The translations under genes and the position numbers were made by a program. Positions 11,195 through 23,891 of a DNA stretch of 64,000 nt are shown here, in pieces. The notes under the pieces are model-generated. The model was not told where the DNA came from. It was given only the letters and a program-made list of their open reading frames with translations, and made no database searches. Position 1 is the stretch's first letter. Each line of letters starts with the position of its first letter. The stretch comes from Heterocephalus glaber (lineage: Eukaryota > Chordata > Mammalia > Rodentia > Bathyergidae), in assembly GCF_000247695.1 (NCBI RefSeq), contig NW_004624880.1:3609729-3673728 (forward strand), in the 5' to 3' direction.

Positions 11195-12235
11195 CCAACT
11201 TAAAAATGTAGAAATGTTCTACAAAACTGAAAAATAATGTAAATACAAAGTAAAAATCTGTACTTAATTTTAAGTAAAAGTGTTACATTGCATTACTGTT
11301 TATAATAGATCAAAAATCACCTATATGTTCATCATTAGGGGACTGTTTAATAATTGGAACACTAAATTAAAGAAGAGCACTAATTAAAGAAGAGAAATAC
11401 AGAAAATTTTCTCCCAGATATACAGTTATGTGAAAAAACAAGGTACAAAATCACATGCACAATAGAATATTATTTGTATAAAATAGGGCAAGAATGCAGA
11501 GTATACTTAAATTTTATTTATATAGTTATGCATCACCACAACAGGTACGTTCTGAGAAACATAATATTATTCAATTTTTGCCATTTGAAAATCAGAATGT
11601 ACTTACACAGACCTAGATGGTATGGATAGATCATGCACTCAACATGCTCTCTTGATGCATTCAAGAGATGTGGTAAACACAAGATGTATGAGGCTGCTGG
11701 CAGTGTAATACAGCCGAATACATTAGTTAATTTTTCTTTTAGTAATTAAAAGAGGTGTACTGTGCAATAATGATAAAAACTACTGTATAATAAACAGGTA
11801 AGCCAGTGACACAGTCGTCTATTATTAATTATCATATGCTATATGTAATTGCATGTGTGATACTTTTATATACCTAGTAGTACAGTATGTTTTTTACCAC
11901 CACAAACACTTGAGTAAAGTGTTGCACTATGAGAATGGCTACAATGTTAGTAGACAATAGAAAAGTTTCAGCTGCATTATAACCTCATGGGACCACCATC
12001 ATAAATTTGGTCTGTCACAGAAGTATCATTATGCACTGCATGACTGTATATGCACAAAAGTATTCTGAAAGGATATTAAAGTATGGTTTCCTAGGGGACA
12101 AGGTCAGAACAGGGCAAACAGGTAGAGCAACTTCTACTGTAGTGTTTTTATACTTTTTCCAGTTTGAACCTGGTAAACGTATTACACAGTCAAAAATTAA
12201 GTATATTTTTAGAACAAAAAGAAAAGTTTCAGCGA
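11195..12235 (+). mobile_element. Old L1 3' end interrupted by a Tigger element
   Basis: The outer parts (about 11195-11520 and 12050-12235) look like the A-rich 3' region of an old mammalian L1 on the plus strand (text such as ttcctaggggac and gtaaacgtattacac). The inner part, about 11522-12050, resembles the Tigger1 family in reverse orientation (gttatgcatcacc at one end, gcactgcatgactgta at the other). TA dinucleotides flank the inner segment, as expected for a mariner-type insertion. Family names are by eye. Confidence 0.6.
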
Positions 12236-12624
12236 ATAGAAGAAAAATTAGGTCATGAATCCCCATTATAAATTTATAAATCTCTTTGAATCACCTGCAA
12301 CCTTAGTTCTTTAGGAATTCTAACACAAAGCCCTTTTGGAAAAAGTCTGTCTAAAAATGTTTAAGAATCTGAGATTTCACAACCAATTCCAGGGGAAATT
12401 AAGCTAGAACCTAGGTATCTTGAGCAGAAGCTATAATACTAGTTTACCCTCTCTCCCAAGCAGTTTTCAGCATTAGATTTAAAAATCAGTTCTACCATGG
12501 CAACGTAGCTTTGTAAAACCAGTGTTTTGCAGACAGTTCCATGGGTATTAGAAAGAAGGCAAGAAAACGTGTTTTGATCCTAGAAAAAAATCATCTTTTG
12601 TAGGAAATCTGTCAAAGGACAGGG

Positions 12625-12900
12625 AAGTGATTAGATGATGGGGCCACTATCATTGACCTGCTGTTGGGAGGTGGGGCCGGGTTGGAGGTGGGTCACTGGG
12701 AGTGTGACCTGCTAGGCTGTATCTCCTTCCTTAGTGCCTACTTTCCCTCTCTGCTTCCTGGCCACCATGACGTGAGCAGCTTTCCTCTCCTCTGCCATGG
12801 TGTTTCTGCCTTGGAGCCAACCTGACATGAACTGTAACCAAGATCCCAAATAAACCTCTCCTCCTTTGAGTTAGGGGGGGTTCAGTCTTGTGTCTCATTG
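12625..12900 (+). mobile_element. MaLR-type solo LTR
   Basis: It reads gggaggtggggccgggt, later cttcctggccaccatg and gccatggtgtttctgcc, then a terminal aataaacctctcc poly(A)-signal region. The layout matches MaLR LTRs in mammals. Confidence 0.6.
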
Positions 12901-13595
12901 ATGAAAAAAATGACGAAGACAATATTCTAGGAAATGTCTCAAAGGAAAAACAGGCTTTCACTTCCAAGAACCTGAATGGCTATACTAGCACAACAATGTA
13001 AAACTAAAAGCACTCAAATGCCCAGGCAGGAATCAACTAAGTAAACCAGGTTCTAATAATACAAACTGAGTATGTAGCCTCCATAAAACAGCTAGCTACA
13101 GAAAATACAGATATACGGAAACGACTTTTTAAAGTTTTGTAACATGAAAGAAATTACGATGTGTTTTGTGCACGTACCAACTCCTCACGATGTATGTAAT
13201 CATTATATACTGTGAACTTGTACTAATAAATTTTTTTAAAAAGAAAGCAATATAAAGACATGTAGACGATAAGTACAATCCTATTAAACTTTGGAATGTT
13301 TGGCAAAAGGATTAGCACAGAAAACCTTAAGAATATTTGGTGTGGAACAGCACCTTGAATACTGTTATGGTGTGGTGGCATTTCAGACTGTCGTTTGTAT
13401 GAGAGGCAAAGTGTGAGCCAGAGAATGAAGACTATGTGGTCCACTGAGGAAGACATCACAGGCAGCAGGTGGGCTTGTTCAGGTGAGAGGAAACCTGGCA
13501 GTGGCAATCCAGTATTCCATCTCCTAGCCTCGCAGCTGTCTCATCCTGAACAGCAGGCACAGGAAGCTCCAGAATGGCGGGGCATCTGCACTTAC

Positions 13596-13721
13596 CACAG
13601 TTGACAGGATCCTCATCAGAACCATCCTGGCAATCTGTGTCACCATCACACGCCCACCGCTGGGGGATGCAGTGGCCATTGCGGCACTGAAAGTTGGAGG
13701 CCTCACAGGTGTGATAGATAG
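13596..13721 (-). CDS. SORL1: SORL1 exon: LDLR class A repeat 4
   Basis: This 126-nt symmetric phase-1 exon encodes [20 protein letters not shown], then [20 protein letters not shown] and NC. Six cysteines and DCQDGSDE are intact. The acceptor is ctgttggcag and the donor is TGTG|GTAAG. It follows a 7.3-kb intron holding the COX7C retrocopy. Confidence 0.97.
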
Positions 13722-14429
13722 CTGCCAACAGAGAAGAGGGACAGTCACATTTCCCTCCTCTACTCCCGAGCGACTATCAGGATGGACAGAGAAGAGGCTG
13801 TGCCATAGGGCTCATGGTGTGAACTGCTGGAGTACCTGCAGGGACTGAGGCACACGGGGCTGACCCCTCCATAGGCAGGGACTTGAGTCTGTGTGCTACA
13901 CAGTGGTACAAAAGCCACTACCCAGGTCTGCATGCCAGGCCAAAACTCACCCCTCTTCACAACGACCTATGGGGTCAGTATTACTCCCTTTCCACAAATG
14001 AAAATCAAGCTTGGAAAAATGAAGAAACTTAAATATAACATCATGGCTTATACTTTTTCTATTACATCTTGTGACTTTCTCCTCTCACATAGGTCCTCTT
14101 TTTCACCCAGATGCTATGAAATAAGGAAGGGTGGCATGTACTCTGGAAATAAAGTTCTACACCTGGTCCAATCACTCTCTGGAGGCCTCAATTTTATCTC
14201 CTTATATTGATATTTAAGTGATCTTTGAAGGTCTGAAGGGCCATGACTGTATACAATTCTGAAAAAAAAAAAAAAAAGACCCAATTTCAACTTCAGACCC
14301 CAAGAACATTAAGATTCATCCAGGTCCAGGGGAACAAGGTTGTGAATACTCTACTCGAGGGTTTAGGGTTTTGTGGCCATTTCTTCCACCTTCTGTCTCT
14401 GTGTCTTTCACACAGCTTCCAGCAGCAGC

Positions 14430-14621
14430 ATGTTGGGACAGAGCATCTGGAGGTTCACAACCTCTGTGGTGCATCAAAGCCACTACGAGGAGGGGCCCAG
14501 GAAGAATTTGCCATTTTCCGTGGAAAACAAATGGTGGTTACTGGCTATGATGACTTTGTACTTTGGATCTGGATTTGCAGCACCTTTCTTCACAGTGAGA
14601 CACCAACTGCTTAAGAAATAA
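14430..14621 (+). pseudogene. COX7C: COX7C retrocopy with intact 63-codon frame
   Basis: This is an intronless open frame starting [20 protein letters not shown] and continuing [19 protein letters not shown] and then [10 protein letters not shown], ending RHQLLKK. It matches cytochrome c oxidase subunit 7C along the whole usual length of 63 residues, including the mitochondrial presequence, the VENKW motif and the single membrane helix. The parent gene has introns and none is seen here, so this is a processed copy lying antisense within a SORL1 intron. Several substitutions at normally conserved positions (R to W at residue 7, RR to HQ at 15-16, S to W at 36) argue for a decaying pseudogene despite the open frame. 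The sequence upstream and downstream (about 14370-14800) may be its UTRs; the ends are uncertain. Confidence 0.85.
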
Positions 14622-15994
14622 GGATGTTTTAACATCCCCTTTAACAGATGTGAAGAATTTCTCAGGAGGTATAATCTCTTTGGAAACAGATCAGACTCTT
14701 GAATAACCAGTAGATATGTTTGTAAAGAACCAATATGACATGAACGCCTAATGCCTCTTCTCTGAAATACAGAATGTGATTACTGAACATGTGCTTATTT
14801 TATTATTTTGGGGAATTCTCCAGCATTAGTTTCTTAATCAACTGTATATTAGTTTGTTTCATAGTTTTAAATTTTGAGATTTTAATTTTTTGATTCTCAG
14901 ATCAGAATCTTGTTGGTAATTTGTTATATAGTGACATTGGTGGTTGTAATTAATTTAAAGGGAGAGAACAGATGTATTTTTAGTTTTCCTCTGTACTTTA
15001 AAGGAATGATTGTTTTTTCTCCACAAGTAATAAGCAAGAATTTTTCCCCTCATTAACTGTACTGTTAACCAGTAAATATAAGATACAGCTAAGAGCATGT
15101 TCCCAATTTATTCTAGAGCGTTAGCTACCATATGCCCTGAGTAGAAAGTAAAAGATGACATGGTTCTGATTGCTGATCTTATCAATGAATTATTTATACA
15201 TAGTGAAATGGTGCTTATTACTTAAAATAAAAGTTACTTAGTTTCTAGTACTTTAGTAGTAGGCAGGGAAAAGTTAATTAGCTACCAAATATTAATCCTG
15301 GCTTGTTCACTTTTGGAATACTACAGGTATCAGATGACTGCTATAAGAAGGCATCGCAGACTGACTGTCTGTCCTCTAGATGTTTTGGTAAGAGGGTGCT
15401 ACACTGTTTTTAAACCAACATTTAAAAACTAGGACATTCATATAAAAGTACATTTCTGGATTCCTGAAAAATCATTCTGAACAATTCTGCATCCCTTCGT
15501 GGAACAAAACAGCTGCTGGGCCAATCCTCATCATAAAATTAGACTTCCTTTTGGGCCCTAGTATAAAACCGATTTGCTAGAACCTTTAAGTTTTGATATT
15601 TTTCTCAATTTATATGCTAGTGGCCATTTTTAGCTTCTTTCTGACAACTGTCCAGCAATCTTCATTCCGGTGACTGCCCCCATGATCCTGTACTTTCCTG
15701 TCATTGTTTCTTACTATCCAGTGATAAATCAGTGTCATGCTCTGGTGTTTTTCTATGGAACTTTAAAGATTTTTTTAATCTTTGGTAACAGTACATGCAA
15801 GAGTAAAACCTTAGGGTTTATGAAGTCATTTTGAACTCTGGATTCCCATCTTTGTTATTAAATTATGAAAAAAAACATTCATCCAAAGCTTCAAAGAAAA
15901 GAAGCCTCAGAACCTAGAACAACCTAATCTTCTGGAGAGTCGAGACCAACATCCACCAACCAGTAACAAATTGTGTCTATCACGCTCATTTTTA

Positions 15995-16082
15995 AAAAGA
16001 GGAAGAAGAGGAGAAGGAACAGGAGGGGCTAGAGAAAGAGGAGGAGAAGGAAGAGGAGGATGAGGAACAGCAGCAGCAGCTA
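15995..16082 (+). repeat. Purine-rich low-complexity tract
   Basis: GA-rich run (gaggaagaagaggagaagg and similar) ending in four CAG/GCA triplets. No coding or RNA signal is recognised. The surrounding intron 13722-20980 otherwise holds the COX7C copy, SINEs at 17.0 and 18.8 kb, an LTR-like segment at 20.3 kb and AT-rich sequence without genes. Confidence 0.9.
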
Positions 16083-17037
16083 GTGAAACAGAGAATCACT
16101 ATTATAAGTGAACAGCCTCATTTCCATACATGGGTTGAGGTCACTGGAAATCATTTAGAAACATCTCAAAACCTTGGTCACAAACAAAGATTCAAGTGTA
16201 TAATGTCTGCCTCAAACCCAACCAACACTGTAAGTGCCTTTTCCATCAGATTTCCCCTTCTCTGAGACAGAAGCTGTTTGTGTCTATTCATTGTTGAAAA
16301 AAAGCCAGAACTGGCCTTGTTTATACCCAGAATAAAATAACTTACAGTAATCCTGTGACCCACAAAGGAAACCTTCTGAGATGTTTTATGGATGTCTGAA
16401 ACTTGGGCTGTCACTGAACCCTATATATATACACCATGTTTTCCCCCTGTATACACACAAACAATGAAGTTTAATCATACACCTAGTAAGAGATTAACAA
16501 AGACCAATAATGACACAGAACAATTATAAAATTATCAATAATAAAAGTCATTTAAGACTTGTGAATTATTTCTGGAATTTTCCATGTAAAATTTTGGGAC
16601 CATGGTTGATGACAGGTATCTTAAATGATGGGAAGCAAAACCATGGATGAAGAGTGAGGGAAGCGGCCACTACAACCTAGATGGACTCTTCGTTTGTTTC
16701 TGTGTGAGCGGGGCATCTTCATGTAAGAGAAGGAGGCAAAACAAGCAAAAGTGTGTTGTTAAAAACAAATTACAATTTTCTATTCAACTGAGATAACTGG
16801 TAATAAACTGCTCAAAGGTCTGGGAAATTGGCTTTCTTTAAGGCTACTTTTTGCAACAGCTGGAAATATAAAGAATCTGACTTTTCAAATCACTTAGAAC
16901 AAGTGTGATCCATTATCTGTCTTTTCATCTAGTTGAATACCAAGGGTGAGTTTGGTAGCATGGAAATAAGTCAATGAGAAGTTTCAGTATTTACAACTAT
17001 TGGCACTTAGAATTCACTAAACATCTTTTAAAAATAT

Positions 17038-17146
17038 ACTTATCTCTAGGGCTGAGGAATGTAGCTCAGCAGCACAGCACCTGCTTGGCAAGCACAAGGT
17101 CCTTAGTTCATTCCCAGTATCAGAAAAAAATACATGCACTTATCTC
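17038..17146 (+). mobile_element. ID-type SINE with target-site duplication
   Basis: The body reads agggctgaggaatgtagctc, then gcttggcaagcacaaggtcc and an A-run. The 9-nt repeat acttatctc flanks it at 17038-17046 and 17138-17146. Confidence 0.85.
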
Positions 17147-18810
17147 AGATAAGAAGAATAAACGAATCATGCATGTTACATGAGTTTCTGCCCCAGTAAC
17201 AGCCATCACCTGGAATAGTTTTGATTTAGTGTTGTCACAAGTCTGACAGCTTTAAAAAATATTCCTCACCAAAGTCTTGCTTGCTTCCATAAAATATAAA
17301 GTTGCCTCAATTTATTGCCATACTAAGCTATTTGTTTTTATTCAGCCTATGAACTTCATTTTTAATTGAAAACAATTTCAAACTGCTAGCAGAGTTTCCA
17401 AATGACAATTCTGGGAGGCATGTCTGAGATCTCCAAAAACAATCCCAGAAGCTGAGATCAGAAACATTCATCAGTTTGCACAATTACATTCAAGTGGTCA
17501 AACATGACCAGAATGCATAATAAGTTCTCTTTTTCTGGAATTTTCTATCTCCTGAGTAACTGAATAGGCTCTGACTTTCAGTGCCTGGTAAATAACATGT
17601 TTAATAATTTTTTCAATTACAAAGATAGAGGAGATTGACTTTAATCCAGACTAAAGAATTTGGGGAAGAAAAGAAGAGTCTTCTACACAATAGGATTCAC
17701 TATAAATGTGGAAACAGCAGGATTTACAGAATAAACAATGGTGGAGAGGGGAGTGTGAATTTCTGATAAAAGCCATTATCCTAGACTTACTCTCTGACTT
17801 AGGTCTTCCCTGAATTACCAAGACTTTCTGGAACACCTGACCAAAACCATTAGTCAAGCAAAAGTGGAACAAAGCAGATGAATTATGTACTCCAGTGAGG
17901 AAAAGCACTGCCTCATTTCTCACAAACACTCCACCATTAGGAAGTGCGTGAGGAAAAAAGAAATGTGAATATAAATACAATTTGAATAGTTAATGATAGA
18001 AAAAAGAAAGCATAAAGAAAAACATTAAAAGGTACATCTGAAAAAGAATTAGATAATCAAGACACAAAAATTATAAACATGGTAATAAAAAGTTCAACAG
18101 ATAAATAAAACAGCAGATTAGATTTAGCTGAAAAGAGAACTGTTGAACTAGAAGGTAAGTGAGAAGAAAAACTCAGATTCTAGCACAGAACCCCAAAGAG
18201 ATAGCAAAAATAAAAATAGGAGGCATGAATAAAAGAGTGAGAGAGTTCAACAAATGGCTTATAGCAATTGCTGAAGATAAGACCAGAGAAAGTAGCCAAC
18301 AACCATTCCATTACTGAATTATAAGCTATTATAACCCAGAAATGATGCCAAACATAAATTGTCTGATCTTAAGAAAGAAAACAAGACTCAAGCAAGATAA
18401 ATAAAAATAACTGCACACAAAGGTAGGGAAACTGTGTAACAACAGCAATAAATAAAGGTAAACTGGAAAGAAAGAGTCTTGTTATTTGAACAGATAATCT
18501 CTTGGCAGAATTCCAATCGGCACAAGAAACCAAAAACAAATGGAATAATAACAGAAAATTATTATACACCTAGAAAATTCAGGTAGTACAGTCCCCCTGA
18601 TGGGACAGTCATGCATGTACCACTGGTGGTTCAAGCCCGCAAGAACATGTAAAAGACATGTTATACTAATGAAATTTTGAGTTTACCTCTATCAGACTTG
18701 TGCTGTAAGAATAATGGAAGAAGGCACTGGATACAAGAAGCAAAGGTCCCTGGAAAGTTACATATTTATAGAGGTAAGTTTGATTATTAAGAAGAAGAAA
18801 AATGACCAAT

Positions 18811-18900
18811 TTTTGTTTATTGGTTCTGGGGGTGGAACCCAGGGGGTCATACACACTAGGCAACCATTCATCACTGAACCGTGTACTCTAAACCCTAATT
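18811..18900 (-). mobile_element. Diverged ID-type SINE
   Basis: On the plus strand it reads ttctgggggtggaaccc, later acacactaggcaacc and cactgaaccgtgtac. This is the reverse complement of a worn ID body. It abuts two AT-rich palindromes. Confidence 0.65.
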
Positions 18901-18923
18901 TTAGGGTTTTTAAATTAAAAAGC

Positions 18924-18949
18924 TAAAACACTAAATATTTAGTGTTTTA
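18924..18949. repeat. Perfect 26-nt palindrome
   Basis: The half-site taaaacactaaat is followed exactly by its reverse complement. A second inverted repeat (aaaccctaa, 2-nt loop, ttagggttt) lies at 18890-18909. Confidence 0.95.
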
Positions 18950-20329
18950 ATATACACAATATTTTACTAAGTATTTTAGTGTTGGAACTGTGGGCAGGAA
19001 TTTTAGGGCTTATATCTGAGAGAAGGGAACAATATTAAGAATACACATAAAATGTCAAAAAGTAATAGCTAAAAGAAATCAAGTGTATGTGGCCAGAACC
19101 AGGGTGAGTTGAAGGGAATAAAAACCACCCAGATCCTCATGTCTAGCAAAAGAGGAAACAGAACAAGTATGGAAAATGTATGCATACCAAGGCCAAAGGG
19201 AGGTCAGCTGGCCCTGACTTATTTTTTCTGACATTGTACATAGCTAATTTAATATATCAGGAAATGAAATGTCACATCACGCATCATAATGATCTCACAT
19301 TAAATCTCTAACCACTCTGATATGAGAAGAAAAAGAATCATCCTTAAAAGACCTGGATAAACAGCCACTGGAACAAGACTGCAGTTGAGTGGAAAGAACT
19401 CTAAATTTTCCCAGTGAGCCCTGGCAGAAAAAAATCAGAGATAAAACTGGGAGTGTATGACAAACCTGCCCACAAAAGTGAAGTTGGTAATTCATTCTGG
19501 AAGACCAGCACATGCTGCTGAAACACAAGACTGACTAATGTGGTTGTGGAAACAAGATGTTCTATCACGCTGCAATTCATAAACTAAAATGCCCAACTGT
19601 GTCCCTCTCATTTATTAACCAATTATCCGTCTAAACCTAAGGCTTCAAGACAGCTTCTGTGTGTTTCCTGGGCTGATAGCAGTTCCTTCACCCACCTATA
19701 TGGGCCACACTTGTACACAGAAGCATTTTTCAAAAGCAGAAGCACAGACACTGAGACTGCACCAGAAAGGACTCAAGGGAGCTTTCTCAGGGACTGCAAT
19801 GTAGTAATATCACCAGGCATCCTAAGTGATGTATATGGCTACCATCCTGAATATATATGGCCACCATCCTGGTTATGGGAGACAAAGTTCTACCTACTGC
19901 CCCCACCATAATGTATGTGGTCACCACTCATTCATTTATTCATTCATAAAAATACTATAACAAACATGAATGAACCCAGAGCAAAAATTAGAACACCTAT
20001 CTTACATCACCTTGTATTCCCTTCACATTTATGGTGTTTCCAACTTTATTGTCAGTGAAATTTTATCTCAAATAGGCACAAGTACAGTTTACATTTTAAT
20101 TGTTTAGGAGTCCCTCTGATGCTCCAATTGAAAAATATGAGCTAGCTTAGTCTTACTCAAAGTGCGGTCCCCAGACCAGGAGCTGATGTATGAACTGTTT
20201 ATCATTGGTCCCAAAGAACTGAGAAGAGTGAACCAGAATAAGACCAACTGTGTCACCCAGAACACTGAGACTTTCTTGATGAAGGAAGCAGGTTGTTTGT
20301 GGGGAGCAATGCTACATAATTTTAGGGGA

Positions 20330-20760
20330 AAATCATTTGGTTAGCCTAGTTCTCTTGCCTACAGCCCAGCTATGGAATTCCAAGACATAATTCCATTTTG
20401 GCCTCCAGTCACAACTGAGACCTCAATGATCTGGTGATGCTGTGATTCTCTAGGGCAAGAAACATCCTGGGAGCTGAAAACATCCTGGGAGCTGAAAACA
20501 TCCTGGGAGACAAACATCTACTCAGTTCCTCATTGTTCTTGGACTGTTACCATCTTATTTATGCAGGATGTACTGAACTCTCTGCAAGTCATTTGTTACA
20601 TTTGTGTCTCCTGATATACTGAATAAAAGTTGCGGTAAACTGGGGGCTTTCATCTTTGCTGCTCAGAGCAGCACTGATCAGACCCAAAGCTCAGCTTCTT
20701 CTAGGTCTCATTTTTCTACCTTTCCTGTAATTCGCCTTGTGCTACCGTGGCTCACAGGAG
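20330..20760 (+). mobile_element. LTR-like segment with poly(A) signal and 18-nt tandem repeat
   Basis: It contains an 18-nt unit aacatcctgggagctgaa repeated about 2.8 times (20461-20511), then sequence ending gaataaaagttgcgg and ttgctgctcagagcagcact. The U3-R-like layout and AATAAA suggest a solo LTR, but no termini or target duplication were verified. Confidence 0.4.
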
Positions 20761-20980
20761 ACTAGGACTTACTGCAGAGGTTCTGGTAATGTCCCCTTCC
20801 CCAGTTCCCTACAGTTGTTAATTTATATTCTGGCACAAGCTCCTTATCTCATTACAGACCAGCTCTCTGAGAAGCACTGATTGGTTGGCCTCTAAAGTCC
20901 AAGCTGATTCTCAGACTCCAGATTCTATGACCATTTAAGGCTATATGCCTTGGTGAGTAACTGAGACTAGGAGTACTGAC

Positions 20981-21100
20981 CGGTACAGTTGGCTTCATCG
21001 GACCAGTCCCTGCAGTCATTGTCCCCATCACACACCCAGGAGGAGCGGATGCACATGCCAGAGCTGCAGTTGTACTCATCACTCCGGCACTGGTGCATTT
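20981..21100 (-). CDS. SORL1: SORL1 exon: LDLR class A repeat 3
   Basis: This 120-nt symmetric phase-1 exon encodes [20 protein letters not shown], then [20 protein letters not shown]. Six cysteines and the DCRDWSDE motif are intact. The acceptor is tcacctacag. The donor is ACCG|GTCAGTA, a functional but slightly weaker donor with C at +3. Confidence 0.96.
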
Positions 21101-21784
21101 CTGTAGGTGAGACAACAAACACTGATGTGAATGAAAATAAAGGTTTCCTCAGAATTCTGTCTGGTGTCAAAGCTCATAGGGATAGAGACAGGCCCATTTC
21201 ACACATTACCTGTACATAACTCAGATGAAAAGGACTTTGACCAGGAATGTTTATCATGTATTGTCTAGAGTGTCTAGATGAACAGAGCGACTTTTAACCA
21301 GGGATATATGTTCATCGAGAGTAATTTCCATCAAGTGTGGTACAAATGGATTACTGATACCCATGCACTCATACAGTGGGTTTCCTGACAGCAAGAGCAG
21401 CCTTGTATATTTATCCTGGTCTAGTCCACAGATACTGTCATCTTCTGTCCTTGCTATGATGGGAACAGAGTTGGCAGCAGTGAAGGAGGAGATCAAAGAG
21501 TATAATTTTCAAAGAAACAGAAGACTCCTAGAGACATGGCATGTGGGTTGAGAAAACAAGTAATGAGAAGTCCATGTGTGCTGATCATGTGGAGAGGCTG
21601 AGCTCAGGGAAAGGAACATGAATGCTGAGCTTCCAAGCAGGAGGAAACACAGCTGGGACCTTCTGTAGGCACAGTTCTGGATGTCAATGCACAGGCTATC
21701 TCTACAGGGGGTGGTGCCTGGGGCAAACAAACCAGTGCAGCCTGAGATTAGAAAAGAAGCTGCTACAACATCTTTCTTAGGTCC

Positions 21785-22120
21785 ATGGAGATCATTAAAA
21801 TCTGAATATGTCCCTTAAAATTCATATGTGGAAATGTGATCACCAGGGCAATAATATCAAGAAGTAAAGCCCTTTGGAGGTGATTAAGAATGGGATTAGT
21901 GACCTTGCCAAAGAGGTACAAGGGAACTGTTTGCCCCTTCTCCCTGAGGACATAGAGAAGGAATGATCTATGAGAATAGGTCTTCACCAGACACTGAATC
22001 TCATAGTGACCTGATCTTGGACTTCCCAGCCTCCAGAACTAGAAAAAATAAATGTCTATTGCCGATAAATTACTCAGTCTAAGGTATTCTGTAACAGCAG
22101 CCCAAAAGGAGTGAGACATG
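21785..22120 (+). mobile_element. Old LTR-like repeat (MaLR-type by eye)
   Basis: It ends with gatcttggacttcccagcc and gtaacagcagcccaaaagga, the same layout as the copies at 6.9 and 8.2 kb. It lies in the LDLa2-LDLa3 intron. Confidence 0.5.
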
Positions 22121-22939
22121 GAACTTGCAAGCGGAATTTTTCACAGCCTCAGAAAAAAGGGATAACTAAGCAGAGACAGGTTGACGGTGAAGGTAGTGAA
22201 GTAGATACTTACACAGAAAGATTCTGGAGGCATGAAGAGAACCTGAATCAGAGAGGGGACCAAGTGGGACCTTTGGATGGATTCAGAACCAACTAGCAGC
22301 AATGGGGCATGATAGAGGACCTATTGAGTAGCCGACCACATGCCCTGAGGGAGCTGGGTGACATGAAAATACATAGCCATGTGGAGCTTCCTGCCTCCTA
22401 AGCAAGGCTAGCTGTGCACTTCAGCCTCCTGAGAATAGTGGAGGCAAAGGCAGGAATGAGGGAGTAAATGGTGTGAATCCCAAGCATATGTCTTACAGCC
22501 CCCGATGAAGAAGAATTATAGAACCAAAATGAGAAAAAAATTCCTCCCAGCGCCAAACCAGGGTATCTTCCACGTGAAAGTGGCCCTGAATGAGCTCCAC
22601 CAGTTTCCTTGTGTTAAAGTGGTTTATGAGCAGACCCTGCTCCCTTTATTTCAGTCCCTGTGAGTCAAACCACCTGCCCCTAACAAAGCAAGCCATGTCC
22701 ATATGCACATGCACAGCCTAGCTGGACCTGACTGCAGACAGGAGAAAGGGCCTGGCCACGCACACCTACTCATCTCCATGGCTGGGTCAGCATCTGGCCT
22801 CCATTTTCACTTCCTTTCTGTGCCTGTGGTCCCTCCAATCTGGTGCACTATGCATGGTGCACAATGTTTTCTTCAGTGTCAGCAGCTGTATAGATGGAAC
22901 CAGAGCCTGCTGAGGGCTCATGAAATTGATGGGGCAATG

Positions 22940-23480
22940 GTGTGCATTAGAAAGAGCATGGAAGCAGAAAATAGGAGACACAGGTCCCAGTCACCTCCTA
23001 CTGCATTCTGACACAGACTGTGTCATCTTGAATATGCCCCTTGACTCCTATGGACCTCACTTACTCAATGTTGAGATTAAAAGGACTGGACTAGAGAATA
23101 CCTACCATTCCCTGCCATTATAACTCACTATCCTAAATTTTTAAATTCCCATTCAGAAAACAGATGCTCAATCAAAGCTTGCATCATCTAATGACTTTTA
23201 ACAGGGTTTACTGAATGAAGCAGACTTAAAAAATAAATAGTTCACAAAGGTACAGCTCTGTGCCTTCAAGCAGCTTGTCTCACATGCACTCCGAGGTGTG
23301 GGCCAAGTCTGTGTAGCTGTTAACCACCCACTGAAACCATTCAGAAATCTTCCTCACCACCACATTTCACCCTTATAGCATCTCTGCAAGGCAAAGAAGG
23401 GTCTATTTCCTCATTTTCCAGATTAAAAAACAAAAGCCAAGCAAAGAGAAAATAAGTGACATGAGCTAAGTCTACGCTCT
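22940..23480 (+). repeat. MIR-like old SINE fragments
   Basis: Text such as ctgtgtcatcttgaatatgc with ccttgactcctatggacctc (22.95-23.1 kb) and tcctcattttccagatt (about 23.41 kb) matches the core and tail pattern of MIR elements. Both are heavily diverged. Confidence 0.5.
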
Positions 23481-23768
23481 ATCTTTTCTGACCATGAATC
23501 CAGTGTCCCATTAATTCTGGATCAGAAATTTAGAGAACTGAATTTTCATGAAAAACAGCGAACGAGTTCTGTCAGAACACAGAAAGGAAACAACTCAATG
23601 CTGCTACGTAGATGTAGATGGCTATGCAGCTGAGAGATCATAAATACTAAAATAGATATCAGAAATCTCCATTTCCTCCCCATGTCATCCACTAGTATAA
23701 CCCAGTGAAGTATAGTGACTCCTCCCTCTCCCCCCAGAACGGGGTTTCTGGATAGCATGGGCCCTTAC

Positions 23769-23891
23769 CACAGTGTCTTTCGTCACTGTTGTCTCCACAG
23801 TCATCCTCAAGGTCACATTTATAGGACAGGGGGATACAAGTCCCAGACTCCTGGCACCGGAACTGGGTGTCCAGATCGCAGATGGTGGTAG
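23769..23891 (-). CDS. SORL1: SORL1 exon: LDLR class A repeat 2
   Basis: This 123-nt symmetric phase-1 exon encodes [19 protein letters not shown], then [20 protein letters not shown] and HC. All six cysteines and the DCGDNSDE calcium motif are present. The acceptor is cccattttag and the donor is TGTG|GTAAGG. Confidence 0.97.

Noticed and set aside
15600..15900. 3'-UTR-like sequence ending attaaattatgaaaaaaaac
   Set aside because: It might be a distant end of the COX7C copy or another processed transcript, but the poly(A) signal is too close to the A-run and I cannot identify a source mRNA.
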